Source: Candidatus Bathyarchaeota archaeon
GTDB taxonomy: Archaea > Thermoproteota > CALKCG01 > B24 > DRYS01
Assembly (NCBI GenBank): GCA_018396535.1
Contig: JAGTQC010000001.1
Location: forward strand, 62,001-126,000
Reading direction: 5' to 3'
DNA: 64,000 bases
The position numbers and the translations under genes are program-made. Below, piece by piece: positions 48,388-58,333 of this stretch. Numbering within the stretch: the first letter of the stretch is position 1; each line of letters starts with the position of its first letter. The notes beneath the pieces were generated by a model. That model was not told where the DNA came from. It saw nothing but the letters and a program-made list of their open reading frames with translations, and made no database searches.

Positions 48388-48625
48388 CCCCTATAGACTC
48401 ACCTCTACAGTACACGATACCTCTAACTCTTCTGAGAAAGTTTGAACATAGAAAGCATTGTATGAATGAAACTTTCTGCTTCAATACTGGGCAATCTACA
48501 GCTTCTTTTTTCATCCTATTCACCATGGTTTTACTAGTCCCCTCCAACTCGCTGATAAGCTCCTTGGGAATCTTTAACGCTTTGTTAACTTGCTCAACCT
48601 TAATCTTAAATTTAGCATCATCCAT
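48368..48625 (-). CDS. Small Cys-containing hypothetical protein
   Basis: FKIKVEQVNKALKIPKELISELEGTSKTMVNRMKKEAVDCPVLKQKVSFIQCFLCSNFLRRVRGIVYCRGE; four Cys, possibly metal-binding. Confidence 0.6.
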   Translation of the reverse strand: MDDAKFKIKVEQVNKALKIPKELISELEGTSKTMVNRMKKEAVDCPVLKQKVSFIQCFLCSNFLRRVRGIVYCRGESIGDDEQIG

Positions 48626-48684
48626 ACCGCTTAACCCATAAATGCTTATAGATCTAAGGGTTATAAAGCTATTCTCTAAGAGTA

Positions 48685-49641
48685 ATGAGTATGCGAGATA
48701 CGCTATTAAGTAGAAGCGTTAAAGACTACCGCTTAAAGGAGTATATGCCCATTAGCGAACTCATAGAATGCATGCAACATAGTGGCGGTTTCACAGCAAA
48801 GAATCTAGCTGAAGCTGTAAGAATACTTTCGGAAGTATTAAGCGATGATAGCTATACTCTATTATTTTCATTTCCAGCTTGCATAGTAGCTACAGGTCTT
48901 AGGGGCGTTATAGCTGATTTCATAAGCAGAGGTCACGTTGATGGTATTGTTACGACAGGCGGGACCATAGATCATGATATAGCTAAGGCTTATGGCAATT
49001 ACTATCATGGATCCTTCGATCTAGACGATATCCTTCTGAATAGACTCAATATACATAGGTTAGGAAATGTTCTGATCCCTATGGAGAATTATGGTTTACT
49101 TATAGAATCTAAGATAACACAGATATTAGATGAGTTAAGTAAGATTAAATGTAGATGGAGTGTACGAGAATTGTGTTGGGAGTTAGGTAAGAGAATAGAT
49201 GATGAAAATTCCATACTTAAAGCGTTATACCTACGTAGGATTCCGTTATATTCGCTTGGAGTTCTAGATTCATGCTTTGGATTCCAATTATTCCTATATT
49301 CTAGAAGAGGGAAGTTTGATCTGGATTTCTGGAGCGATATGGGTAGTCTTCTAGATCAGATATACGAAGCTGAGAAACTGGCTGCATTAATAGTAGGCGG
49401 AGGAATAAGCAAACATACAGTGATATGGTATAGCCAATTTAGAGGCGGGCTAGATAAAGCCATATATGTAACAACTGCGGTCGAATATGATGGTAGCCTT
49501 TCAGGAGCTAGACCTAGAGAGGCGATAAGCTGGGGTAAATTGAAGCCTGAGGCAGATCATGTAGTAGTCGATGGAGAGGCTACGATAATACTACCCATAC
49601 TGCTACTAGCAGTATATGAAAAACTTAGCAAGGATAAATAG
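48685..49641 (+). CDS. dys: Deoxyhypusine synthase
   Basis: GGFTAKNLAEAVRILSEVL…LRGVIADFISRGHVDGIVTTGGTIDHDIAKAYG; C-terminal active-site region EAISWGKLKPEADHVVVDGEATIILPIL. Confidence 0.93.
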   Translation: MSMRDTLLSRSVKDYRLKEYMPISELIECMQHSGGFTAKNLAEAVRILSEVLSDDSYTLLFSFPACIVATGLRGVIADFISRGHVDGIVTTGGTIDHDIAKAYGNYYHGSFDLDDILLNRLNIHRLGNVLIPMENYGLLIESKITQILDELSKIKCRWSVRELCWELGKRIDDENSILKALYLRRIPLYSLGVLDSCFGFQLFLYSRRGKFDLDFWSDMGSLLDQIYEAEKLAALIVGGGISKHTVIWYSQFRGGLDKAIYVTTAVEYDGSLSGARPREAISWGKLKPEADHVVVDGEATIILPILLLAVYEKLSKDK

Positions 49642-49662
49642 ATTTTAAGTATACAACATTAG

Positions 49663-49684
49663 TATTACACTGGAGAGTGTAATA
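49663..49684. repeat. Perfect 9-bp hairpin with 4-nt loop, downstream of dys
   Basis: TATTACACT-GGAG-AGTGTAATA, 21 nt after the dys stop. Not directly followed by a U-tract. Confidence 0.4.
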
Positions 49685-49980
49685 ATTACCATTTCAAGTT
49701 TTGTTAAATAATTTTTCACTAATATTATCACAAATAATGGCTTCGTCTGTTGGAGACATACCATTACTGAGCCATCAGTTTAAGTTAAAGTGTAGAATAA
49801 GAACATATGTCTAAGGGCAATACCCATACCAGACTTCTACAGAGATTAAACAGATACGTATAAAGGCATTTTGAAGCTGAAAGTAGAAGACATAGAGTGA
49901 TTGTTGAAATATCCCTATGGTGGAGGTATTTCATATGCTTAGTCCATATTTCCTGATAGTGTAGCCAAATCCGCTGAATA

Positions 49981-50398
49981 TTATTCCTTAGCATCTCTTC
50001 CATATGTCGTTAAAAGCGGTACTAGAATAGAGCAAAGGATTATAAATGCCATACCTAGCATTAACGTATAAGTTGTTCTCCTCTTCAAAATCAGGTAAGC
50101 GAAGATTATTAGTAAATTAGGAATTTATATAGCTGTTAAGGATGATGCCATAGTTACGCCAAGTTTTCCATATCCATATAATTGTAGTATTATACATGTG
50201 CTACTAGTGATATAGGTTCATATCAATCCATCAGTAGAACTATAGCTAATGGTATAAAAGGTACCAAACCTACGATTATTAAGCTTAATGAAACGGTTAG
50301 GAGGCCTGTATATTCGATGCATCTTCTTGTAGATACGCAGTCCATAGGAGGAGCACGGTTATTGCTAATAGAGTTTCTATCCAATACTAAAGGGGGTA
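49981..50398 (-). pseudogene. Decayed C-terminus of a polytopic membrane protein (flippase/MATE-like?)
   Basis: Minus-strand frames read TGLLTVSLSLIIVGLVPFIPLAIVLLMD* and, in a shifted frame, CIILQLYGYGKLGVTMASSLTAI*IPNLLIIFAYLILKRRTTYTLMLGMAFIILCSILVPLLTTYGRDAKE*, with an in-frame TAA at 50125-50127. Confidence 0.5.
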
Positions 50399-50408
50399 TT
50401 CGATACCC

Positions 50409-50813
50409 TTATTTTAAAAGCTTAAGCTTTCCTGTTATTTTATCTACAAGTTCTATCGGAGCGGGCCCTATAGCTAGACATGTTACTGTTTCAGGTGGAA
50501 GCTCCGTTAACCCTTTATCCTTTATCAAAGCTATTGGCAGATTCAATTTCTCAGCTTCACATTTCAATCTTAAAAGCTCTTCCAACGTATTTACGTAAAG
50601 TACTATCTTCCTTTGCCCCTCCTTCATCCATCCTTCCCACCATATAGGTTTATGGACTCTAGCATTTTCCGAAGCCTCGACAGCTGCATGTGCTACTTGA
50701 GCACAAAGCTTACCTCTCGATAAATTCAGATCCAATCTAACGATTATGTTCTGAGTATACTTAAAAGCATTAGATGAGTCGAATGTTTCTATGTAATTAA
50801 TATAATCGTTCAT
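50409..50813 (-). CDS. pth2: Peptidyl-tRNA hydrolase, Pth2 type
   Basis: [31 protein letters not shown]…[33 protein letters not shown]. Confidence 0.93.
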   Translation of the reverse strand: MNDYINYIETFDSSNAFKYTQNIIVRLDLNLSRGKLCAQVAHAAVEASENARVHKPIWWEGWMKEGQRKIVLYVNTLEELLRLKCEAEKLNLPIALIKDKGLTELPPETVTCLAIGPAPIELVDKITGKLKLLK

Positions 50814-51124
50814 CGAGGAGTAAGCTTCACCTCTATGTGGACTTCTTCTGGTATTCTTATCCTCATGAACCTTCTCATAAAACTATCGTTGGCAGGCACC
50901 TTTATTAAGCGTTTATGTATCTTTAAAGTCCATCTATCAAACGTATGACTACCTTCACCACATGGAGTTTTCCTAGTTACTATCTTTATACGCTTAGTAG
51001 GTAGAGGTATAGGACCTGATATAGGCACACCTGTTTTCTCAGCTACCTCCTTTATCTCTCTACAGACCTCCTCCAGTTTTTCTAAATTAGTCGATACCAA
51101 TTTAATCGAAGCTACTTGTGACAT
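50810..51124 (-). CDS. rps10: Small ribosomal subunit protein uS10
   Basis: [42 protein letters not shown]. Confidence 0.95.
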   Translation of the reverse strand: MSQVASIKLVSTNLEKLEEVCREIKEVAEKTGVPISGPIPLPTKRIKIVTRKTPCGEGSHTFDRWTLKIHKRLIKVPANDSFMRRFMRIRIPEEVHIEVKLTPR

Positions 51125-51191
51125 AGCCTTCTAACCAAGTGAGAAAGGAATTAAGCGAATATTTTAACTTTTCACTGAAATAAAAAATGGA

Positions 51192-52508
51192 CTACTTCTT
51201 GACCTCGAGGGGGACCTTCTGTGTTATTTCTTTCACTATACCTGCAGCTATAGTCATGCCCATATCTCTTATAGCAAATCTGCCTAACTGCGGAAATTCT
51301 GAGTATAGCTCTGCTACCACAGGTTTAAGCGGCTGAAGCCTTACTAAAGCAATATCACCGGTTCTAAGGAATGATGGATGATCTTCTATAACTTCACCAG
51401 TTCTTGGGTTAATCTTAGCTATAAGCTCCACAAATTTCACAGGTACAGTAGCAGTATGTATGTGCAACACCGGTGTATAGCCTGCAGCTATAGCAGTCGG
51501 ATGATACACGACGACTATTTGACCTATGAATTCACTTACAACTGTTGGTGGATTATCTAAAGGACCAGCTACATCACCCCTACGGATATCTGTACGGCTT
51601 AACCCCCTAACGTTGAATCCTATGTTATCACCAGGTAAGGCTTCCTTTATCCTTACATGATGTGTCTCTATGGATCTCACCTCACCTATCTTACCTGATG
51701 GAGCAAATATAACCCTATCACCCTCCTTAAGTACTCCTGTTTCAACCCTACCGACAGGGACTGTACCTACACCGGATATGCTATAGACATCCTGTACAGG
51801 TATCCTTAAAGGCTTATCGATAGGTTTTGGCGGAACTTCAAAGTAGTCTAACGCCTCAAATAATGTTGGACCCTTATACCATGGCATCTTGTCGCTACGT
51901 TTAACAAGGTTGTCGCCAGTCCAAGCAGATACAGGTATTATGGGTATCTTGGATACATCGTATCCGACAAGCCTTAGAAGACGTTCTATACCTGATTTAA
52001 CTTCATTGAATCTCGCCTGACTCCAGTTTACAGATGGATCATCCATCTTATTGATAACTACTAGAAGCTGGTTTACACCGAGAGTCTTTAGTAGGAATGC
52101 ATGCTCCCTAGTCTGCCCCTGCGGACCTATACCAGCTTCATATTCACCTTGCTTAGCAGAGACTACTAGTATAGCACAATCAGCTTGACTAGCACCCGTT
52201 ATCATATTCTTTATGAAGTCTCTGTGACCAGGGGCATCTATCAAAGTGAAGAAGTACTTACTAGTCTCAAACTTCATATAACATAAATCTATGGTTAAAC
52301 CTCTTTCTCTCTCTTCCTTGAGTCTATCTAGAACCCATGCAAACTTAAAGGTCTCTTTACCTAGAGCTTTAGCTTGCTCCTCATATTCCCTTATAGTCTT
52401 CTCATCTACAGCCCCTATTAGGTATAATAGGTGGCCCATCATAGTACTTTTACCATGATCAACATGCCCGCATACCACTAAGTTGAGATGGGGTTTACTA
52501 GAGCTCAT
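51192..52508 (-). CDS. tuf: Translation elongation factor EF-1 alpha
   Basis: HLNLVVCGHVDHGKSTMMGHLLYLIGAVDEKTIREYEEQAKALGKETFKFAWVLDRLKEERERGLTID. Confidence 0.97.
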   Translation of the reverse strand: MSSSKPHLNLVVCGHVDHGKSTMMGHLLYLIGAVDEKTIREYEEQAKALGKETFKFAWVLDRLKEERERGLTIDLCYMKFETSKYFFTLIDAPGHRDFIKNMITGASQADCAILVVSAKQGEYEAGIGPQGQTREHAFLLKTLGVNQLLVVINKMDDPSVNWSQARFNEVKSGIERLLRLVGYDVSKIPIIPVSAWTGDNLVKRSDKMPWYKGPTLFEALDYFEVPPKPIDKPLRIPVQDVYSISGVGTVPVGRVETGVLKEGDRVIFAPSGKIGEVRSIETHHVRIKEALPGDNIGFNVRGLSRTDIRRGDVAGPLDNPPTVVSEFIGQIVVVYHPTAIAAGYTPVLHIHTATVPVKFVELIAKINPRTGEVIEDHPSFLRTGDIALVRLQPLKPVVAELYSEFPQLGRFAIRDMGMTIAAGIVKEITQKVPLEVKK

Positions 52509-52603
52509 CTCTGCTCTTGAATATCCTTAGAGGAGCCTATTTATAAACTCTACCTTAAATGAAGTCGTAGTAGAAGTATCGTAAAGTAAAGACTATTCAA
52601 AAC

Positions 52604-53191
52604 CTACCTAGAAGCTGCTGCGATTCTCTCCAACTCGTCCCTTCTTTGTATAGCATATGATCTAGTGCTACCTTCAGCTGCTAATATAAGCTCATCAGCG
52701 AGACATTCATCTATAGTCTTAGGATTCTTCCAAGCAGCTCTCCTAGCACCTTCCACTATCCACCTTAATGCAAGATCTAATCTACGCATAGGCGATATAT
52801 CGACTGCTTTAAAGTATACTATACCACCATATACAACTTTAGTTACATCTTCGCATGGAGCAGCATTCTCTAGGGCTCTTACAAGAACCTCTATGGGGTT
52901 TCTACCAGTTCTTAGGTATATTAAATCAAATGCATTTTTAACTATCCTTATAGCCTTAATCTTCTTACCTGCATTCTTGCCAGGTCTCATAAGCTGGTTT
53001 ACAAGTCTCTCGACTATAGGCACATCTGCTTTACCAAACTTTCTATGTTCGTGCCTACCGCCTGTATACGGTATGATAACAGGCTCAAGACAGATGTATC
53101 TCTTTAAGCTTGGGTCCCTTACCTCTATACCTGTATATTCCCACTTACCGAAGAGCTTAATACCTTTATACAGGAAGTCTATGTTGCTCAT
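52604..53191 (-). CDS. rps7: Small ribosomal subunit protein uS7
   Basis: [86 protein letters not shown]. Confidence 0.96.
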   Translation of the reverse strand: MSNIDFLYKGIKLFGKWEYTGIEVRDPSLKRYICLEPVIIPYTGGRHEHRKFGKADVPIVERLVNQLMRPGKNAGKKIKAIRIVKNAFDLIYLRTGRNPIEVLVRALENAAPCEDVTKVVYGGIVYFKAVDISPMRRLDLALRWIVEGARRAAWKNPKTIDECLADELILAAEGSTRSYAIQRRDELERIAAASR

Positions 53192-53197
53192 ACTCGA

Positions 53198-53623
53198 TTA
53201 CCTCATAGGCTTTTGAACTTTACCTTGAACTAGTAATTTAAGCGGAACACCATTAACCGTCGTAACTTTAAACCTTACACCAGGAATATCACCCATAGAT
53301 CTACCTCTAGTACCACCTATACTCTCTATTATAACCTCGTCATGCTCATCTACTACATTCAAAGCACCATCGCCCGGGAGAAAGGCTGTTACAACTTTAC
53401 CATTCTTTATAAGCTGTACACGTACACATTTCCTTATCGCGCTATTAGGTTGTTTAGATTCGATACCAACTTTCTCAAGAACTATACCTCTAGCCATCGG
53501 AGCGCCTTCTAGAGGGTTGGCTTTAATATCCAACCCTAGCATCTTACGCTTATACTCTCTAAGGCTCCACCTGAATTTCTTTCTCTTCTTCTTAAGATTC
53601 CTAGCTGCAAATTCGCCTGGCAT
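53198..53623 (-). CDS. rps12: Small ribosomal subunit protein uS12
   Basis: [59 protein letters not shown]. Confidence 0.97.
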   Translation of the reverse strand: MPGEFAARNLKKKRKKFRWSLREYKRKMLGLDIKANPLEGAPMARGIVLEKVGIESKQPNSAIRKCVRVQLIKNGKVVTAFLPGDGALNVVDEHDEVIIESIGGTRGRSMGDIPGVRFKVTTVNGVPLKLLVQGKVQKPMR

Positions 53624-53698
53624 GGCTTAACCCTAACAGCTATCTTACCTAGAAAAGGACGTAAACCGCTTACTTAAAAACTTACCTACGGTTAATGT

Positions 53699-54139
53699 TT
53701 ACGCTTCTCTTATAACAACATTATCTATATCGAGGTAGCGTTTAGCTATCTTTCTAACCCTATCTATATTCTTTCCGTTCTTACCTATAGCTATGCTTTT
53801 ACTCTTCGATTCGACTATAGCTATAGCGATCTTACCTTTGCTTGGTCTTTCAACTATACGAATCTCCTTAACCTTAGCTGGCATAAAAGCATTCATTAAG
53901 AGCTTTATAGGATTATCGCTATACTCCACTATCTCTATAGACTTTCCTAGAATTTGCGATAATCGTTTGACATTAATACCATTTCTACCTACAGCTTTTC
54001 CGATATCTCCTTCCTTAACTATGAATATCACTCTACCTCTTTCACTATCTATTATACAATCTTGGCATTCAATTTGAGCTATAGTCTCGAGTAGAGTTAT
54101 ATACTGCATCTCATCCTTGGTCAACCTTATCTCAGGCAT
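53699..54139 (-). CDS. nusA: NusA-like KH-domain protein
   Basis: FIVKEGDIGKAVGRNGINVKRLSQILGKSIEIVEYSD; AIGKNGKNIDRVRKIAKRYLDI (two KH motifs). Confidence 0.93.
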   Translation of the reverse strand: MPEIRLTKDEMQYITLLETIAQIECQDCIIDSERGRVIFIVKEGDIGKAVGRNGINVKRLSQILGKSIEIVEYSDNPIKLLMNAFMPAKVKEIRIVERPSKGKIAIAIVESKSKSIAIGKNGKNIDRVRKIAKRYLDIDNVVIREA

Positions 54140-54145
54140 AATCTA

Positions 54146-54463
54146 TCACCCAAGTTCCATACTTACAAGTTCGAGTATGTTACTATCCCCTGGATCCCTT
54201 ATACCTAAGGCGGATACCGGGAATGGTTTACCACACACTCTACCAAGTTCTATACTCGACCCCTTATAAATGTATATGGGTATTCCTGCAAGTTTACAAT
54301 AGTATGATATGCTATCGGCTAGATCTTTAGGGGTATTCTCAGCTAAAATAACTAGCCTGACCCTCCTGAACATAACGGATTTAAGCGTTGATTTACTACC
54401 TATATATACCCTGCCTGTTCTTACTGCGTTAAGTATCGACCTAGATATCTCAACCGTGGAGAT
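54146..54463 (-). CDS. rpl30e: Large ribosomal subunit protein eL30 (L30e)
   Basis: In-frame (I)STVEISRSILNAVRTGRVYIGSKSTLKSVMFRRVRLVILAENTPKDLAD extends the track ORF (54373). No ATG/GTG/TTG in the upstream open frame; ATC at 54463 lies downstream of GGAGGTCGGTG. Confidence 0.8.
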   Translation of the reverse strand: MSTVEISRSILNAVRTGRVYIGSKSTLKSVMFRRVRLVILAENTPKDLADSISYYCKLAGIPIYIYKGSSIELGRVCGKPFPVSALGIRDPGDSNILELVSMELG

Positions 54464-54477
54464 AGCTCACCGACCTC

Positions 54478-57400
54478 CTAGCTTTCATTAGATGATATTC
54501 CCACAGGCTCCATATAAATATCTACAAACCCTGTACCTATTGGAGTTACCTGTCCTACTATTATATTTTCAGTTACACCTTTGAGCTCATCTAGAGCTCC
54601 TCTAACAGCTGATTCCACTATACTTGGTACCGTTATCTCAAATGCAGCTTTAGCTAACGGACTAGGCTTCTGCCCAGCTACTCCATGGCGCCCTATCTGC
54701 GTGATTTTTCCAGTTCTAGTCATCATATCTGCAACAAGCATAACATGTCTCACATCTATATCTAAACCGCCACCTATTCCTTGGAATACATTCATCATCT
54801 CATTTATGATAACAGCTCTAGCCGCTTCTATTCCCAATACATCACAAATTTCGAAGAAATTATTAGTCTCCGTCCTCGACGGATCAACTCCATGAACTTC
54901 GACGACATCTGCAAGGTTAGATCCATCTGCTAGTAGAATCCATTCACCTCTATCCTCAGCTACCTGAATCCTCGCTATACCTTTCACGCCCTTCACGTGA
55001 ATAGATAGTATCTTTGATACCAGTATTCTTAGAGATTGCTCGTCAGCTATCCTGCCATCTCTATATCTAGCTATCACAACACCACGTTCAGGTACTACCG
55101 ATAATTCCACTTCTTTCATCTGAAGTTTATCTGATAGTAAATCGTATGATATACCGCGAGCATTCATCTCATCCACGTTAAGTATAAATTCTATACTACC
55201 AGTATCTATGTCCAGCAGATATTTCGATACTATATCCTTAAATGTTGTATAAACAAGCTCCTGAGCTATCTTAACTGCTTTCTCACGGTCGTAACGATAG
55301 GCTTCGATTAACCTTATAGTCATGATAGGTGTAGACGGTGTTCTACGAGCATCCACAATCTCTATCAATCTAGGTAGACCTAGTGTTACATCCCTTTCCT
55401 TAACACCAGCCCAGTGAAAGGTTCTAAGAGTCATCTGCGTGCCAGGTTCACCTATAGACTGCGCTGCAATTATCCCTACAGCCTCTCCGGGTTCTACCTG
55501 TGCATCTTCATATGCTCTATAAGCTTCTTCTAGTATTCTAGCTACGAGTGTTTTAGATGCTTTAATTTTAATGGATACATCTCGAATATCATCTAGTATG
55601 GATTTAGGTAAAATTTTCTCGAACTTAGATATAAGCTGCTCTATCTCGAATTCCGAAGCAGAAGGCTCCCCTAAACCTATGCCCTTGAGTGTAAGCTCAT
55701 TGCATAATCTAGTTATATTCACAGGTTTACCATGATCACTTTTAGATGGATCGACACCATCCTCACCATATTTAAATTGAACTATAGCACCTAATATATC
55801 GCGTACGGTCCCATCATATTCCACTCTAACAAGTTCTAACGCGTGTATAAGCCTCCTCTGTAAATAACCGCTCTGCTGTGTTCTTACGGCTGTATCTACT
55901 AACCCTTCTCTACCACCCATTGCATGGAAGAAGAATTCTGTAGGAGTTAATCCTTTAAGGAACGAGGATTTAACGAAGCCTCCCGCTTCTGGGTTTGGAT
56001 CTCTAGGTTTGAAGTGCGGCAACGCACGATCCCTTAATCCTCTAGGAACCCTACGTCCTCTCACAGATTGCTGCCCAAGACAAGCAGACATATGCCCTAT
56101 GTTAAGTGCTGAGCCCCTAGCACCAACTCTACTCATTATAACACCTCTATTCTCCATGGTGAATGATGATTCAGCTATTTCATCACATTTCTCCCTAGCC
56201 TTAGCTAGTTCATCCATTATCATTATTTCTAGACTCTCTTCCATGCTTTTACCTGGAAGCTTAAGCAACTTACCTTCCTCAGCTTGTCTTATTATTTCGA
56301 TAATCCTGCGATTAGCTTCATCCAATACTCTACGTATCTGTTCTTCGCTTTCTCCACGCAGTATAAGCTCATCTAAACTATATGAAAAACCTCTCATCGA
56401 AATGAACGTATTCAGGAGCTTACACAGCTTAGTTATGAATATTCTCCCTGCTTCACCACCATACTTCTTTACGTAAACATGTAGTAGCGTATCTGGTTTC
56501 TCTACACCTATAGCACCCTTATCGATAACCCCCTTTATTAGTACACCATTTTTAACGACTATTATACCATCATCAGGACATTCTTCATCTGGGGATGCGT
56601 GTTTATGTTTACATACGGATGATTTGCCAATATAGTTAAAATCTTTAGGTAAAAGTAGACTAAATATTTGTTTACCACTCCATAATGGTTCTGGCTCTTT
56701 AACTATAGGCGGCGGTAAATCGCCCGTATATTCTATAGCAGCTAGGAGCTTCCCAACCTCATCTTTAGTAAGTAAAGTTTCCCTACGAGTTAACAGATAT
56801 CCTGCTGTAAGGTAATCCCTCGTAGCCCCTATTATGGGGGCACCGTATCTAGGGGATATTATCTGTGTCTGGACTTGAGCTAGAATTCTAGCTTCAGCTT
56901 GGGCTTCCTCAGATTGAGGAACGTGAAGATTCATCTCATCTCCATCAAAATCTGCGTTGTAAGGCGTGCATACGGCTAAATGCAATCTAAATGTACGGTA
57001 CGGTAGGACTTTCACTCTATGAGCCATTATAGACATTCTATGGAGTGATGGTTGCCTATTGAACAGAACTATATCTCCATCTCTCAGATGTCTCTCGACT
57101 ATGTAGCCTACATCGAGTTCTTCAGCAATACGCTCCCTATCAGAGAATTCAAGTCTTATACGTCTTCCATCAGGTCTTATAACGTAGACAGCACCAGGAT
57201 GATTAAATGGCCCACGTTTAACAAGCTCCTTCATCTCCTCTATATTCCAAGCAGTAACCTTTTCTGGTACAGTAAGCTTCATAGCTATCTCTAAAGGTAC
57301 ACCGACTTCATCGATTTCTAGGTTTGGATCTGGTGAGATAACCGTCCTGGCCGAAAAATCTACACGCTTACCAGAGAGATTCAGCCTAAATCTGCCTTCT

Positions 57401-58329
57401 TTACCCTTTAATCTTTGAGCTAGAGTTCTAAGTGGTCTGCCAGATCTATGTCTAGCAGGAGGTATACCTGGGGTTTCATTATCAAAATATGTTGTCACAT
57501 GGTACTGTAAGAGATCTGCGAGCTCCTCCCTTATAGCTGTAGGAGCCCCGCTCTCTATACACTCTTTTATCCTTTCGTTTATCCTTACTATATCAACTAG
57601 TTTATGCGTAAGATCATCCTCAGAGCGTATACCGGATTCTAATGTTATAGATGGACGAACTACGAGAGGAGGAACTGGTAATATCTGTATGATCATCCAT
57701 TCAGGACGCGCAACTTCTGGATCAAATCCTAGGAGTCTTAAATCGTCATCAGGTATTCTCTCCAATCTACTCCGTATAGTTGTAGGATCGAGTGATATCC
57801 TTCCTCTTTCGGTAACCTCATAGAAAGACACTGGCTTAACAAACTCTATCTTAACTTGAGGAGACTTACAATGCGGACACTCATATACCTTACTAGCCTT
57901 TTTCACGATGATCCTTCTTAAAGCCTCAGGATACTCCTTTCTCTCTCTCAGTATACGCTTCAATAGCTTATCATATCTAGCTATCTCCTCCTCTGGTAAT
58001 AGTAGACGACCACAATTCCTACAAGTTACAGATAGAAGTTCGTGAACATGTTTCACGAAAGCTACATGAATAACGGGAGTTGCCAGTTTTATAGAGCCAA
58101 AGTGTCCTGGGCATCTAGAAGCAAGGTTGAAACAAGTTTTACATAGCTGTCCAGGTTCGAGGACACCCATCCTACCATCCATTAAGCCTGAAGCGATTGG
58201 CATACCATCTTCATCATATGTATCTGATGTAGTCACCTCTACGACGGAAAGCTTTTGTATATCGGTGGGTGATAGTATACCGAACTTTATACCTGCGATT
58301 CTACACCTAACAATTTCCTCCATACTCAT
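54478..58329 (-). CDS. rpoA: DNA-directed RNA polymerase subunit A, unsplit (A'+A'')
   Basis: 1283 aa in one frame, from the A' N-terminus (clamp zinc motif CKTCFNLASRCPGH; NADFDGDEMNLHVPQ) through A'' (QVEPGEAVGIIAAQSIGEPGTQMTLRTFHWAG…GQVTPIGTGFVDIYM). Confidence 0.97.
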   Translation of the reverse strand: MSMEEIVRCRIAGIKFGILSPTDIQKLSVVEVTTSDTYDEDGMPIASGLMDGRMGVLEPGQLCKTCFNLASRCPGHFGSIKLATPVIHVAFVKHVHELLSVTCRNCGRLLLPEEEIARYDKLLKRILRERKEYPEALRRIIVKKASKVYECPHCKSPQVKIEFVKPVSFYEVTERGRISLDPTTIRSRLERIPDDDLRLLGFDPEVARPEWMIIQILPVPPLVVRPSITLESGIRSEDDLTHKLVDIVRINERIKECIESGAPTAIREELADLLQYHVTTYFDNETPGIPPARHRSGRPLRTLAQRLKGKEGRFRLNLSGKRVDFSARTVISPDPNLEIDEVGVPLEIAMKLTVPEKVTAWNIEEMKELVKRGPFNHPGAVYVIRPDGRRIRLEFSDRERIAEELDVGYIVERHLRDGDIVLFNRQPSLHRMSIMAHRVKVLPYRTFRLHLAVCTPYNADFDGDEMNLHVPQSEEAQAEARILAQVQTQIISPRYGAPIIGATRDYLTAGYLLTRRETLLTKDEVGKLLAAIEYTGDLPPPIVKEPEPLWSGKQIFSLLLPKDFNYIGKSSVCKHKHASPDEECPDDGIIVVKNGVLIKGVIDKGAIGVEKPDTLLHVYVKKYGGEAGRIFITKLCKLLNTFISMRGFSYSLDELILRGESEEQIRRVLDEANRRIIEIIRQAEEGKLLKLPGKSMEESLEIMIMDELAKAREKCDEIAESSFTMENRGVIMSRVGARGSALNIGHMSACLGQQSVRGRRVPRGLRDRALPHFKPRDPNPEAGGFVKSSFLKGLTPTEFFFHAMGGREGLVDTAVRTQQSGYLQRRLIHALELVRVEYDGTVRDILGAIVQFKYGEDGVDPSKSDHGKPVNITRLCNELTLKGIGLGEPSASEFEIEQLISKFEKILPKSILDDIRDVSIKIKASKTLVARILEEAYRAYEDAQVEPGEAVGIIAAQSIGEPGTQMTLRTFHWAGVKERDVTLGLPRLIEIVDARRTPSTPIMTIRLIEAYRYDREKAVKIAQELVYTTFKDIVSKYLLDIDTGSIEFILNVDEMNARGISYDLLSDKLQMKEVELSVVPERGVVIARYRDGRIADEQSLRILVSKILSIHVKGVKGIARIQVAEDRGEWILLADGSNLADVVEVHGVDPSRTETNNFFEICDVLGIEAARAVIINEMMNVFQGIGGGLDIDVRHVMLVADMMTRTGKITQIGRHGVAGQKPSPLAKAAFEITVPSIVESAVRGALDELKGVTENIIVGQVTPIGTGFVDIYMEPVGISSNES

Positions 58330-58333
58330 CCTT

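Noticed and set aside
56009-56476. 155-aa + strand ORF
   Set aside because: Antisense to rpoA, where strong conserved motifs fix the coding strand.
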